64,000 nucleotides of DNA, taken from assembly GCA_028386065.3 (NCBI GenBank), contig JAKUCV010004736.1, positions 1 through 64,000 of the forward strand, written 5' to 3'. This document shows positions 48,109 to 61,760 of the stretch, in pieces (position 1 is the first letter of the stretch; each line of letters begins with the position of its first letter). The notes beneath the pieces were generated by a model. That model had not been told where the DNA came from. It ran no database searches and saw only the letters and a list, made by a program, of their open reading frames with translations. Source of the DNA: Turnera subulata. Its lineage: Eukaryota; Streptophyta; Magnoliopsida; Malpighiales; Passifloraceae. Made by a program: the position numbers and the translations under genes.

Positions 48109-48690
48109 TTATGCTTCAGGTTGTGTTTGTAGTCCTTCTACGAATTGGGTAGCTTTTCAATCAGGGAACCTACAAGAAATTCATCAGGAGAGAGATCTAC
48201 ACCGCCTTTAGGTCCTCTACAAGCCTCTGGTACTCTGTGATCTGACTGGTAACAGATTTTTCTTCCTTTATCTCCCACTTGTAGAAGTTGAAAATGGCAA
48301 ACTTCTGCTTCAAAGCATCTTCTGCGATATATTTTTTCACCATGTTTTCCCAGATGTCTTTTGCTTCCTTGTAAGATGTATAAACGTCAAAAAGTTCATT
48401 GGATAAAGTTTGTATTTATTGTATGTCGGCAAACCTTATTGGCATTAAGCCATTCTCCATCTGTTTTTGATCACTGATTACTGGCTTTGATTCTGTTAAA
48501 GCGTAGGCCACCTCGTGCACGTCAAGTGTTGAAAAAATACGCTCCTGCCATCTCTTGAAATTTGCTCTGGAAAACACCTCGATTCCAGACACGTCCGGAT
48601 AAGGTGTTGCATATATGACGACAGGTTGGACTTGGGATCCAGCAACAATATTCTCAGGTTGGAATTCATCCATTGGCACTATCTCTTTAG
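48109..48690 (-). pseudogene. Copia-type gag fragment
   Basis: A reverse frame of 87 codons (48416-48679) contains FSRANFKRWQERIFSTLD and VAYALTE, the N-terminal pattern of plant copia gag proteins. Downstream the frame is broken: 48109-48415 still has gag-like words but with frameshifts. It is cut by the reversed gypsy LTR on its 3' side. Confidence 0.7.
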
Positions 48691-49149
48691 ATTGTTGGAA
48701 TATTTGGAAAATTTCGCTGTGTCAAAACCCGAGCTAAGGCGTGCAATGCACTGTCCTAAAGAGATATTTTGATACTCCCAAAGTCTCCCAGGGTACAACT
48801 GCCCCTACTACCAAAGGTAGGATACTAGAACTGCCAAGAAATTATCAAGAGAAAGAACCCAGCAAACTAGAGAGGAAATACAAGAGAGGATGTGAAAAAA
48901 GAGAGTAAGAGAGATTACCAATTATGTGTGTTAAAAAACCACGTGAGGAGGGATATTTATAGGTGAGTGGAATGGAGAAAGGTTAACGTTAAAAATAAAA
49001 TTAACCAACCAAACTCCTAAAATAAGTAAGGAGTAGATAAAACCTCCTAATTAATAGATAACTATATTTGACTAGAATTTTTCTCAACTAATTTTGACTA
49101 GACTCAGTCCTCCCTCTTCAATGTGGGATAGAATTTTTTATTTTCAAAT
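48691..49149 (-). mobile_element. Probable copia 5' LTR/leader (reversed)
   Basis: It lies directly upstream of the gag fragment in its reading direction. It includes a reversed TATA-like ccacgtgaggagggatatttata block near 48940 and ends near ATCCCACATTG (reverse complement of 49118-49128). Its outer end is next to the solo LTR insertion at 49150. Confidence 0.45.
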
Positions 49150-49735
49150 ATATTTGAAACACCCGTATTCCAAATTTTCCAATTTAATTAATTATAAAAT
49201 ATGAAATGACCAAAATACCATTATACCCGGGAGACGGTACAAATAGCTTAATCATTCTTACAATTACACCATAAATCATATAATAAATAATAAGATGCAA
49301 GTATGCAGCGGAAGACAAATACATAAAGAAACATGAACATAATGGACACTATGGATCCGACCCGACGAGAGGAAAGCACCGCCACCTGCCGATATGCACT
49401 CCTGACAGATGATCAGGCAACCTGTGTAAAGATGTGAGGGGTGAGACCAAACCACTGTCTCACCATAAACAAATAAACCAAAGTATACAATACAAATCAA
49501 CTACAACCACATCATTACCTGGCAATCACTGCCACAGTGCACAAATCAAGCCGCCGTGCACAACACAGATTTATCTGTTAGTTATCATGCTTAATTGGAT
49601 TTTCAGAGATGATCGTTTATTATCATTAAATATCTTACTATGGTTTGAGTATTTTATTATTTAGGGCCCTTTACTGCGTGCGTCGAGCTCAGTTTCGTCT
49701 GTACAGACAACCAAGGCTTAAGCCCAAATACAATT

Positions 49736-49875
49736 AGGGACTAAGCCCAAGTAAATCAGGGACTAAGCCCAAGTAAATCAGGGTCTAAGCCCAAGTCAAT
49801 CAGGGTATAAATCCAAGTCAGGACATAAGTCCAAGGAAAATCAGGGCATCAACCCAAGTCAGGGCATAAGCCCAA
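49736..49875. repeat. 22-bp tandem array in the solo LTR
   Basis: About seven units of the form AGGGACTAAGCCCAAGTAAATC. The first ones are near-perfect at period 22, and later ones are decayed and of variable length. Confidence 0.85.
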
Positions 49876-51227
49876 ATATAACCAACCGGTCAACAGCCCT
49901 GCAGTAGTATTCTTCTAGTATGTTATTCTCAATTATGCTTAAACAATTATGTGTGCCATACATTTTGATTGTTCAGGGTTGTGTGAGTTTAACATCTTAT
50001 TCACAAGTCTGGGGCTCCGGCCACAATTCACCACACAACAACAAAATCATATAACTTGTTATATTTCATAACAGATCAAATCATGCTCAACAGGCATAGT
50101 ACATCACGACAGGCACACAATACAAGTAATCAGGTGCATAACAATAAGATCTCATCACACCGAGCACACAACATCAACACAACAGACACCAACACACAGC
50201 ATTCAATGCCAAACAAATATTATTACCACTTCATATGTCATGTCAATTAACCGAGTATTATAGGCAGTAACGCATACAAAGGTTTATATGTCCTCACCTA
50301 AAATCCTTTAGATGATAGAGCTCTATCCGACTACTCCTAAGTATATCCAGTGCCTAAATATGTGGACATATGTATCACGTAAACATTCATCCAAAAGACA
50401 AAGGGATGCAGACATGGTTTGTACTTAGTTATATAAATTCACTGTTTACGATCCTCAAAATGACATAGGAAAAATTGAAAAGAGCTAATGAGCTAAGCCA
50501 TATTATTTTTGTAAAACTCCCATCTAAAAATTTGATACATAAATATAATATATTTATATGCGTTATCCTTCCAAGCCTTTTGAGTAATGACAATTTGTTT
50601 CCCTCCACCAAACCTGGACAGAAAGACTAAAGCAAAACATTCTCAAATAATTCCTATGAAAACTTTGTGAAAGCTTAAAGATAGGAAGAACTTGGACTTA
50701 AAGCATTGGACCTGTGTCCAACCTACCAACACCACCTCTGGGATTGAACCTTGATGTCCATTAGACAAGCCCAAAATAATTGCCATAACCTTGTAAACCG
50801 GTTTTCAACGAGAAAATGAGGTTTTGGCAGGGATCAAAATGTTCAGCCAAACACTAAAATTCTAAAACCCAGTATGTCTCAACCACTAGAATTGTTTCTT
50901 TGTTAAAAAGGGAGTACGTGACTGGAAAACTCCACAAATGATTTAAAATGGTTTCTTAATCCAACTGTCCATTACCAAGAGCCCCAAGACAAGCAATTGC
51001 AAAATGTCAAATTATACGAATTTTTTTTAACAACTGAAATTGACTATCACTGATTCTAAACAGAGGATTATTATTGACTTATAAACAACCTGCCAACCTC
51101 CCAAAAAGACAACACGAACACCACCCCAATAATTAAATGAACATGTGCTACTTGCCCTCTCTAGTGCACTGGCCAAATTCAAACACAAGACCACTCAAAT
51201 GAAATTTTACAATAATGTTCAAGCCGA

Positions 51228-51361
51228 CAGCTTAAAGGGAACTCAGTTCCTACCTTTTTTGTGGACATGGCCAGAACACTAAACCACTTTGGAACAGCTT
51301 AAAGGGAACTCAGTTCCTACCTTTTTTGTGGACATGGCCAGAACACTAAACCACTTTGGAA
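51228..51361. repeat. Perfect 67-bp tandem duplication in the solo LTR
   Basis: 51228-51294 and 51295-51361 are identical by eye (each starts CAGCTTAAAGGG and ends CCACTTTGGAA). Identity implies a very recent event or an assembly artefact. Confidence 0.92.
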
Positions 51362-52110
51362 TTCATCGACTCACTGCTCACAACCAAACCACGTGAGACC
51401 ATCCTCTACTTCAGCACATCGCCCCCGATATGGACACAAACGCACCACGGAGGACTCAACCGGCAGTCACTACCGCAACTCTCAAGTCGTTCTCAAGCCC
51501 CACTTGTAACCAACAACACGACCAAGAACCCAGAACCAAAGCAACTCAGTTAAGCGATATTTGATTGAAACGAGAGTGAGTGAACTAGTGGAATTGAGAG
51601 GGTGAGGTATGAATGAGAGAAGATAATTGGGAAAGGAACAAAAGAAGTGAGAGAAAGAGAAAACTGAAAAGAGAAAGTGGGGGCAACCAAGTTTTTTTTT
51701 TCTATGGACATGGATATAACCCTAGGAAGTCACGTGCCATCCAAAACCACTTTGTTTTGGGTGTTCAAAAAGCTACTTAGTTAGTCAATCACAGGTTTAT
51801 TTGTGTTTTATGTTTATGATATGACAAAACTACGTCGTTTTGTCCAAAACGACTTTATAACATGCGTTTCAAACTTAACATCATTATATTTGTATTTTAT
51901 GATTATAATTAAACCCTCACAATTAAAATAAAATAAAATAAAATGGTAAATTTATATTAATAATAAGCTTAATAAATCCATCAAAATTTACATAAATAAA
52001 TAATTCCTTTGACCCAAAAGTTCTTATAAAAATTTCCGAGGCACAATTGGGAAAATAACTTTAAAATTTTCATAGATACAATTACCGAAATTTGGGGGCG
52101 TTACAATATT

Positions 52111-53131
52111 ACTACAAATTTGAGGATTTTTCTAACATGGTATGCATGTGTACCAAAAAAGCAAGTGGATCGGCAAACAAGAAGAAAAATGACTAAAAGG
52201 GCAAGTGATCTATGAGAACAAAAAAAAAAAAAAAGAAAAAGGGGAAGCGGTTGGATTTGATGTAGAATAATTGAATCTTGCAAGTTGCAGCATCTCGTAG
52301 TAAGAATTGCCATGATGATGAGTAGCGTAAGACTTGGATGCTCCACGCCAGAATACACTTGCTTTTTGGTTGGTGTTTGTTAATTCTTTCTTTGAAATCT
52401 GAAATCTATTTTGTTTTTTATATATATTTACTGATTTTCTTCTTTCTTTCTTTCATCATCAGCAGCTAAGAATTTCTTAGAAGAAGGTAGAGCTGAAGAG
52501 GGGGGAAAAAAAATCAAAACCAGTTCCCCGTGGTTGTCACGTCCCAACTGGTCGTTTAATTAATTTACCAAAGTTAAAACCGAAAATCGAAAAGCAGGAG
52601 AAATTGTCTGAATCCCAAAATCAGAGAGAAAGCCAAGCCCACCACACCAGTCCATGGGGAAGGCCAAGGAACAATATTTACGGCCGAGAAACGCAAGAAA
52701 TCAAATAATTCCCACTTTACTTTTTCCCTTTTCGAAGCAATTTGGTAAAAAACGGAAATAAAATAGAGCCCACCAAGAGGGGAAAATATTACGATTTCGC
52801 CACTCAAAATAAATCGCATCGTCCCGTCTCCTCTCTCCGAGTCCGACAATGGAATTCTAGTGAGAGAAAGCCCAAAAAGAAAAGGGGAAAAAGAATTCCA
52901 GAGAGAGAGAGAGAAGAGGAATACCCCGAAACTCAAAAAAAAAAAAAAAAAACAATACCAGGTTCAGCTCCCCTTGCACCAGACCTCCCTCTTCACCAAA
53001 CAAATAAAATGTCGGCTTTTAGGGTTTTCCGTTTTAGCTAACCTCACCTGAAGGAAAAATCCATAAATCCTCTCCTCTTCTCTTCATCCTCCTCTCTCTT
53101 TTTCTGTCCTTACTCCTTCTCCTTTGTCTTC
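52111..53131 (+). promoter_or_regulatory. CTR1 promoter and 5' leader
   Basis: About 1.02 kb lie between the solo LTR duplication and the start codon. A TATATATA word lies near 52419. The 200 bp before the ATG are rich in purines and then CT (GA microsatellite at about 52900-52917, CT-rich 53070-53130), usual for plant leaders. The transcription start is not defined. Confidence 0.5.
53009..53041 (+). CDS. Possible uORF in the CTR1 leader
   Basis: The ATG at 53009 opens ten codons (MSAFRVFRFS) and ends TAA 90 bp before the CTR1 start. It is meaningful only if transcription begins upstream of it. Confidence 0.3.
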   Translation: MSAFRVFRFS

Positions 53132-55972
53132 ATGGAAATGCCCGCTCGAAGATCCAACTACACTCTCCTCAGCCAGTACTCCGACGAGTCGCCCGCACCG
53201 ACTCCCTACTACGACTCCTCCCTCTCCAACGACTCCAAGAACAGCAAGCTAGCCAAGCAGGGCGGTGGCGGGGCGTACGACTGGGAGTCCGGCAGCGGCG
53301 ATCATAACAACCGGACCGCGAATCCGCAGCTGAGCAGCGGCAACAACAGGGCCGGCAACTTTAACTTGTACTCCTCGATCGGCCTGCAGCGCCAATCCAG
53401 CGGCAGCAGTTTCGGGGAGAGCTCCTTGTCCGGGGAGTACTACGCGCCGACTTTGTCAACGGCGGGGGCGAACGAGGTCGACTCCTACGGCTACGCCCTG
53501 GAGGACGGGAATTTTGTCAGGGCGAGGGCTGCGGATGCGGGTGCGGCCGTTGTGGGCCCCGGGACGGGATCCTCGGGGAAGAGCTGGGCGCAGCAGACGG
53601 AGGAGAGCTATCAGTTGCAGCTGGCGTTGGCGGTGAGATTATCCTCGCAAGCCACCGGCGCGGATGACCCCAACTTTTTGGATCCATTTCCGGACGAATC
53701 CGTGCTTAGGTCGTCCACTTCGAATTCTCCGGAAGCATTGTCTTATCGGTTTTGGGTAAGGGTTCCATTTTCATAGTAAATTCTTTTGTTGCTCTTAACC
53801 TTAATGATCTTAATCTATGCGATCGTCTCTTCCGGGAAGGTGATTGTTTTCTGGGAGAATTATTGAAATGATAGTTTTGCCGTCGTCGTAAGTGGCTGTT
53901 TGTAGGTACCGGGATTGCCCCATTCCACTTAGTGCCCATGTTGCTATTTTATGTTGTGGTTTTCAAAAGTATTTGTGAGTTGGATTCGAAATGGTTATAT
54001 CTGCATAATGCGGGATTCGGTGGCTTCCATACAAAATGGGGCGTGACATTGTATAGGCAGTTCTAGAACTGAAGAGTGTTAACAAGAGAAATGCTACAAT
54101 TGGTCAGCTGCTAGAAAATTACTTGGATAGCTTTTGATCCCCATTCAATAGGTTGGTAAAGATATCATGGGTTGCACATTCTTATGGTTGACAAGTTCTA
54201 TTATGTATTTCTGGTGTTCAATATTCAATTTCATAAATGGTATTAGAAAAGGCATTGGAGGTTGAGGACTCAAGTTATGTACATTGGATGTCGGTTCTCT
54301 GATGAGTCTATTTGCATGGAATCTGGTTGCATGACCTAGTCGGACTCCTGGAGATAGTATACAGCGAGAGATAGTAGAATGGTTGGGAGCTGATGTAATT
54401 TGTCCTATATGTTTTGAGTGATTTTCTGGTTTGAGATTTCTTCCAATCCCTTAAATAGTAAGAGGTGATTTCACAACACATTATGATTATATTCATTAAG
54501 AAACCACATTATTTGAACAAAAAAATGGTATTTTGAGTATATGGAATTAGGTTAAGATCATCTGCTTCTGCATTGTTTTTAGATGCAGATTCATTTGAAG
54601 TTCACTTTTTTTCTTTTTGACATATTTTACGTTAATCATTCTCCTATTTCTTGTAAGCATGGATAATAAAAGAAGCTCTGGGTAATGCTAGGATATATCA
54701 TGTGTCTCAACTCTTTTATGATTAATTCTTTTGCATAGTGATCTACTTTGCTAATCTGGATTCATGACTAAATTGTGTATATCATCAATGCATATCAGGT
54801 GAATGGTAGCTTGTCATACTTCGACAAAATTCCTGATGGATTTTACCTAATTAATGGAATGGATCCATATGTTTGGACTGTGTGCTCTGACTTGCACGAG
54901 AATGGTCGTATTCCATCTATTGAGTCGCTAAAGTCTGTCGATCCTAATGTTGATTCTTCACTGGAAGTTGTATTGATTGATCACCGCAGTGATCAAAGCT
55001 TAAAGGAACTGCAAAATAGGGTCCACAATATTTCTTGTAGCTGTATAACAACGAAAGAAGTAGTTGATCAGCTGGCAAAGCTGGTCTCCAATCGAATGGG
55101 GTGAGTAACTGCCTTATTAATTTTGGAAATGCCTGGTATTAGACTTTGCTATAATACTTATATTATCAAGTTGTTATTGCTGTGATAAGGGGTCCGGCCA
55201 CCTCATCAGAAGATGATTTCACTCCCATATGGAGGGAATGCAGTGATGATCTAAAAGAATGCTTGGGTTCTGTTGTGGTTCCTATTGGCAGCCTGTCAGT
55301 TGGTTTATGTAGACACCGAGCTTTACTATTCAAGGTAGGGTATCATTATCAAGAAGAGCTCCTTTCACATTTTAATATTCTTATTATGTTCGGTTTAATC
55401 ATATCCAGCTTTTAAGACAATTTAATTTACATTAAAAATATGATTTTTTTTTTTTATAAAAACAAACTATATGAATATAGAAACTTTAGGAGTTTCTAGT
55501 TAAAAATGACAGAATAAGGATACCCTCCAGATTCTTCAAAATCAGAGGCAGCCACTTAGATGCAGAAAGTATACTCAAAATGTTAAAAATTTGTCATCAT
55601 AACTACTAACTAGATACGTCTGTGGCTGTTAATTTGCATTCTTTTTGGGGAAACAAAAGGTAATTCATGTACTTGTTTGATTTGTGTAGGTATTAGCCGA
55701 TACAATTGATTTACCTTGTCGAATTGCAAAAGGCTGCAGGTATTGCAAAAGAGATGATGCTTCCTCATGTCTAGTTCGGTTTGGGCTTGACAGGTAATCT
55801 TTGTTGACGTGTACTACTAATGCAGCACTTTATGATAAGATTTAGCTGGTTTCAAGACTCAACCATCGGGTTTACTGAAAATTTACGATGGCATCTATAT
55901 TCTGCATGGTTTCTCCACATAAGTTCTAGTTTAAATTTCTTCTCCTGTGGTAAACATTTTTGGCATATAGGA

Positions 55973-56008
<36 letters not shown>

Positions 56009-59000
56009 TTATCGGAAGCATATAGATAGGACGTTTCTCATTGAGTGAATCTTGAATGTAGCGAGCGTTTAGTTGTACATTTTACGTATTTGATGACCTT
56101 AACATCTGGAGTATCTATCACTATGCTGGATTGTCTCTTTCGATCTGGGGAGGTGCAAAGATTGTGTATCAATCAATCCTGAGTTCCAGATGATTCTTTA
56201 ACTACCCATTTTTTACTTACTCATCTCGTGTGCTCTAGTCTCACTAATCTTTTCTATTCTGTCTAAAAGAAATGACAATGCTTGAAAATTTATGCTTTTT
56301 GTTACACAGGCAATTGCCAGCTTTATCTAACATAAATTTGTAATTTTTTAATTAATTCTTTTATTAATTTCAGGGAGTATCTAGTAGACTTAGTAGGGAA
56401 GCCAGGTTGTTTGTGCGAGCCCGATTCCTTGCTCAATGGTCCTTCTTCCATCTCAATTTCTTCACCATTGCGCTTTCCCCGTATGAAATCAGCTGAACCT
56501 ACCGTTGATTTCAGGTCAATGGCCAAACAGTATTTCTCAGACTGTCAGTCACTTAACCTCGTATTTGATGATTCTTTATCAGGTAATAAGTTAGAAAAAC
56601 GAGTCTTATGGAACTATATAAATCCTTATTAACATTTCTCACCAGACCTTGTATCTCTTCCCTTGTGCATTTTTCCCTGATTTATGCTTATTCGATGTGG
56701 CAGTGCCCCTATTCCTGTATCATATCCTTTAGTCCTCCTCACAAAAATTCCATGTTTTGCAGAGCTTTAATTAACTGCTCCATTTGATTGTTCATATGAA
56801 CTCCTCTTCCCTGAATACTTGTAATTTTATTTATATTCTCTGATGCCTTTGCCTGATAAAGTGTGAATGATTGGTTGTTTTGTGTCTAACTGGCACAAGT
56901 TTGACGATTGTTATCATTTCAGGTACAGCTCCTGATGAAGAATCTATGTATCCTAAACAAATTGAGCGGACGGGAACGGATAGAAGTAACCTTGCACAAA
57001 CTGCATGCAATAACAATGAAGTTTCACAGTTTCCACCTCCACTGAGAGGTGCTCGAACAAATGCTCAAGATAGAAGTTCTCAATTCTCTAAACAATATAA
57101 TCCTTCACCAAATATTAAACAGTCCGTAAACATGGTTAAAGATCCAATACCTTTAAAGCAGATCCCACCTACTGGGCACAGAGATGGGCAACCACTGTTA
57201 TCAATCTCTGATCAGAGACTGGATACGAGTAAAGGTTCATTGTTTTCTGACATTTCCGGTAAATCAAGCAAAGATCTGTCGCTCGATGTGGATGATCTGG
57301 ACATTCCATGGAGTGATCTTGTCTTGAAAGAGAGAATTGGAGCAGGTATTTTATTTTCTCAAAATAAGAGCGAAAAAATTTTGTATCATCTAATAACATA
57401 GACAGGCTAGAGGCTATATTTCAAAATTTCTAACTTTGTTTCATGTAATTTTAGGTTCTTTTGGAACAGTCCACCGTGCTGATTGGCATGGCTCGGTAAG
57501 CAACCACACCAACGCACAAATATTGTCTATTCATTACCACTCTCTATTTCCTTTTGCTTTGCCACTGTAGAAGCCATCATGTAATATTTCCTGGAATCTA
57601 TTTATATGCACATGATGCTGTTGCTAAAACTCAATTTTACTATTCAATTCCATGTATAGCGAAAGCAAAATAAGAACATTTGAAACCAGATAACTGTCAA
57701 ACTTAAGTAAATAAATTTAATTAGGCTGCTTGATCATGTTTACTTCAGTGTAATCTTTTTGAAGAACCTCTCTATCTCCATCTAAAAAATGAAAAAAGAA
57801 AAAAAATAATGAAGAAGAGGAAGACATTAGTGAGAGAGCTGAGGTGGTGTTTTAACATTTTTATAGCATTCATGCCCTCTACTAGCATTGACGATTATCT
57901 AGGTTTGCAACTTACTCATGTTCAGACGTTTTTCTCACATATGTTTTATGAGATGGCCCATATGTCATGTACTATTTTGATAGAAGATTTGACTTTTATT
58001 TTATCATCTTTTGTTGCTATGCAGTTGTGTATGAGTTCATATAAATGCATCTTGCTTATACTACGGAACTGGGAATGTTTTCCAGTGCCATAGTTCTGTT
58101 TTCTTCTCTTAAAGCTGTAGAATTTATCACAACTGTAAGTGGTGTTCTTTAAAAATATCAGATCAAGTATGAATATCTAAATCTGTGGGTCAACTGCAGG
58201 ATGTTGCAGTGAAAATTCTCATGGAGCAAGACTTTCATGCGGAACGCTTCAAGGAATTCTTGAGGGAGGTGCGTTTTGGCTGAAATTTCTTGATGAGATA
58301 TGCACAATGTGTGAGAAATTCTTTATGCACTTCTTGATTTTGTTTGGTTTTGTGCATGTTCTTTGCTAGGTTGCAATAATGAAACGCCTAAGGCATCCAA
58401 ACATAGTGCTTTTCATGGGTGCAGTTACTCAGCCTCCTAACCTATCCATAGTGACAGAATATTTATCAAGGTTCTTTGATTTCTTAGTCTCCCCCTTGTT
58501 CGTATACTTCTGTATTATATCTTATGGAATTTATACCTTTTATGCATTTAAAAACCTTAACCACTTGATAAGTAAAGAAAACCTCAATTCTTTGTTTCGC
58601 ACTTCAGAGGAAGCTTGTATAGGCTTTTGCACAAGTCTGGTGCTAGGGAGGCATTGGATGAAAGGCGTCGGTTGGGTATGGCTTACGATGTGGTATGTGT
58701 TGGGAAGCACTTAGCTTACCTTTTCTTTTATTTTCATGTTATTATGGGGGGCATGCCTTCTATCAAGGCTTATTGAGTTGCTAATATTATGCACAGGCAA
58801 AGGGTATGAATTATCTTCACAAGCGCAATCCTCCCATTGTCCATAGAGATCTAAAGTCTCCTAATCTGCTGGTTGACAAAAAATATACGGTTAAGGTATG
58901 ACCAATGATTCCATTGATATGCTGTATAGCCCATTCATCCAATGATCAACACCTAGGACAGATGATGTTACCGTGTTTTTGTGTTTTGGCCATGAATTTA

Positions 59001-60728
59001 GTTCAGTCATGCGCTGAAAGATAATGTATTTTGAGATTGACAAGACTTACATAATGCATCTTAGTCAGTTGCTTCTATGCTTTTAGTAGAAGTTATGATT
59101 TACGCAAGTGTTTTACATTGTAAACATGATTACCTATTGACAGATTTGTCCCTTGTATTGAATCTAGCTCTTTTAGTTGATTATGGCTTGTTCAATGAAT
59201 TTATCATTTGAGATTTCAATCTGATTGTGCTTGCCATCTAAAGCAAATTGTAGTTGTTAATCTAAGAGGAGAGTTTTTCTTTTCTTTTCTTTTTGAGAAT
59301 TGCTTGCTGAGCTTTCTAGCAGGACGTGAGAATAGATATAGATGGAAGGGATTTCTGCAAATTTTTTTGTTGTGGCTTGCAACCGCTGCTTTATCTTCTT
59401 TTTTTTTTTTAAACTGTAAGTTATATATCTATTTATTTTTGTTTGAGCTATGCCTTTAAGTTTTAATTGCTTCATTCCCCTCATATTCTTTTCAGGTCTG
59501 TGATTTTGGTCTTTCTCGTTTGAAAGCAAACACATTTCTTTCATCAAAGTCAGCAGCAGGAACTGTAAGTGCTTAAACTCGACATTTCACTAGCTCTTTG
59601 CTTTAAGGTGGCCCTAGACTGTGTTTATCACAATATGAGCTTTAACAATGCTTCTTCTCATTTATTAGCCGGAATGGATGGCACCAGAAGTTCTTCGTGA
59701 TGAACCATCAAATGAGAAGTCAGATGTATACAGCTTTGGAGTAATATTATGGGAGCTAGCAACACTACAGCAACCCTGGGGCAATCTAAATCCAGCACAG
59801 GTTTGTGTCTGAAGTTCCATGCTATACGCGATTTGGAAAAAGTATATGGATTATATTTTCTTTTATATTCCTTTAATTTTCTGTTAATAATTTAGCTGAG
59901 AGAACTAGAATTCTGAGGACGAAATTGTCTCACGTGGATATCTTTGATGAGAGAGAAGCACTGTGTTAGTTATCTATTGTTTATAATAGTTCTCCTTTAG
60001 TTTTAAGTTTTAATTTAAGGATCCTCATAAGAGCTCCTTAGCTTGCACCTAAATATCATTTGAAGTTAAATGTTCATTGAAAAATGGATGAAGTACTGAA
60101 TTCACCTTCTGCACAAGAACAAACTGGAACTTAAAATTCCATTTGGCTGTATCTATGTGTTTATTCAAGTTGTTTAACTTTGCTTGAGCTGCTGTAAATG
60201 GATGCGAATTAAAAAGTGTAGCTACAACCTTTTTTTATTACTCTGTCTATTTGGGTAAGTGATCACAACATATAGGTTTAATCAAATGGTGCATGATAGT
60301 CTTCTCTCTTCATTCTTTCAGTTAACTAGGATTTGTTTCCTTTGCATGTGTATCTGTTGTCACTGGTCAGAGGGATATGCTTGACTTATTTTTGTTTTTG
60401 TCCTGAGTATTTCATGAGGTATATGCGCTCTTGCAGGTTGTGGCAGCTGTTGGTTTCAAGGGTAAAAGGCTTGAAATTCCTCGTGATTTAAATCCTCAAG
60501 TGGCTGCTCTAATTGAGGCTTGCTGGGCTAGGTAGGTTTGCAATTATTGATTTATTTAGCGTGAGCTCCAGTTGTTCGGTTTAAAGTTTCCAATCATTAC
60601 ATTGTTGCTATGGCTTTCTCAGTGAACCCTGGAAACGACCTTCATTTGCCAGTATTATGGAAACATTGAGGCCATTGATTAAACCCCCTGCCCCTCAACC
60701 TGGTCGTGCAGACATGATGCTTACCTAA
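53132..60728 (+). CDS. CTR1: CTR1, Raf-like MAPKKK, negative regulator of ethylene signalling
   Basis: A Ser/Thr kinase at the ER with ethylene receptors; it phosphorylates EIN2 when ethylene is absent. Fifteen phase-consistent exons: 53132-53755, 54799-55100, 55190-55334, 55690-55793, 56374-56582, 56923-57345, 57455-57495, 58200-58268, 58370-58470, 58608-58692, 58797-58895, 59496-59564, 59669-59800, 60437-60531, 60623-60728. They total 2,604 nt, 867 aa; Arabidopsis CTR1 is about 820. The N terminus starts [15 protein letters not shown] and has [14 protein letters not shown] (85-98). The EDR1-type regulatory domain spans about 157-400, with [17 protein letters not shown] and [16 protein letters not shown]. 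The kinase domain is about 593-860: G-loop IGAGSFGTV (600-608), Lys621 in VAVK, HRD Asp719, DFG 737-739, APE 762-764. The start is the first ATG after a CT-rich leader and fits the conserved N terminus. All key residues are present. Confidence in identity is very high. Confidence 0.97.
55977..56003. repeat. TC microsatellite in CTR1 intron 4
   Basis: Thirteen or so TC units, interrupted by no other base. The host intron runs 55794-56373. Confidence 0.95.
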
Positions 60729-61760
60729 AGGGTTGGAGCTTCAGCAAACTCCTATTTTTGCACATAAATACAGCATTCTTTTAGATTTTGACATCTAGCT
60801 GGGATAAATGCTGTTTAGATAGCCCCAGGTGCGTTCTTTTGCATTCTGTTCTTGTTTATAAACATTGATGATTGCCAATTTAAGATAATTCTTCGAAAGT
60901 ACCTTCAGATTCTTAAGCAGACTAGGTTGAACCTTTTTTATGGCCGCCCATTCTGAAACCACAAAGTTTTACCTTTTCCCGTATTGACATTAATGAAAAC
61001 TTGAGCTCTCTTTTTCTCTCTCCATTAAGTAGGTCCAAAGTGGGTGCATGCCACAAATCCACTTGAGATATAATTATTTGTTTAGCTCGAGTTCTTTCTG
61101 CTGAGATTTCTTTGTTCACAATTGCTAAGACTTTTTTGTTTTATTACAGAATCATTCTTGTACATGTCTGCACTCATTGCCGATTGAGAATTCAGTTTTT
61201 TAGCATAAGGAATTGAGTCAATGTTTGCATCAACTTTTCCGATTCGCAACAAATTTCGTTTGTCCATGGCAAGTTGTATAAAGTCCTCATAATTTTGTAT
61301 GTAACACTTGTAACTGATATCAGATTTTAATGAGAAGCAGCTTCATCGGCTTTCCACTCTGTTGGAGCATGTGTTCCCCCAGAATATCGTATAATATATC
61401 CCAAAAGAATTCTAGCATTGCTCTTTCGTCGAAGTGTGTTAAAAATCTGTTCTTGATCTGGTTTCAAGGTTTCAAACCTTTGAGAAATAGAAGGTAAAAA
61501 TCTGGCGAAGGCCTCATATTTTGTGTTGTTGATATAGGAGTGTGGAAACTCCACTGGAAATTTGGAAAATTGGTGCCGATTCTGATATTAATATAACCTA
61601 ATAAGTTCATCCCTAGCGGCAATCTACACCCGTGCTATAAGGAATATAAATAGGTAATTTTCTGAAGCAGTGTTAGGTATCTAAGGAATGTAAAAAGGTA
61701 CTTTTCTGAAGCAGTGGGTTAGGTATCTGGCCTACTTGCACTTATACTTCGGCTTGAACT
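60729..61760. other. CTR1 3' UTR and downstream intergenic region
   Basis: No gene is supported; reverse ORFs 60922-61119, 61082-61267 and 61327-61554 have no recognisable domain. A 44-bp imperfect tandem duplication starts at 61638 and 61682 (taaggaat ... ttttctgaagcagtg). Confidence 0.5.

Larger units (their letters stand above)
49155..52105 (-). mobile_element. Solo LTR, Tekay-type, with 5-bp target duplication
   Basis: Read in reverse it starts TGTAACGCCCCC (52105) and ends GGGTGTTTCA (49155), the same termini as 41368-44870. The 5-bp word ATATT flanks it exactly at 49150-49154 and 52106-52110. There is no internal region, so it arose by LTR-LTR recombination. Its own promoter would fire leftward, away from CTR1. 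The short ORFs inside are not genes. Confidence 0.9.

Noticed and set aside
49736..49875. Regular 22-bp repeats looking like a CRISPR-type array
   Set aside because: The units abut without unique spacers, decay progressively and lie inside a plant LTR. The genome is eukaryotic.
13710..60728. Functional clustering of the demethylase and CTR1
   Set aside because: They act in different processes, are 28 kb apart with many insertions between, and share no visible regulatory sequence.
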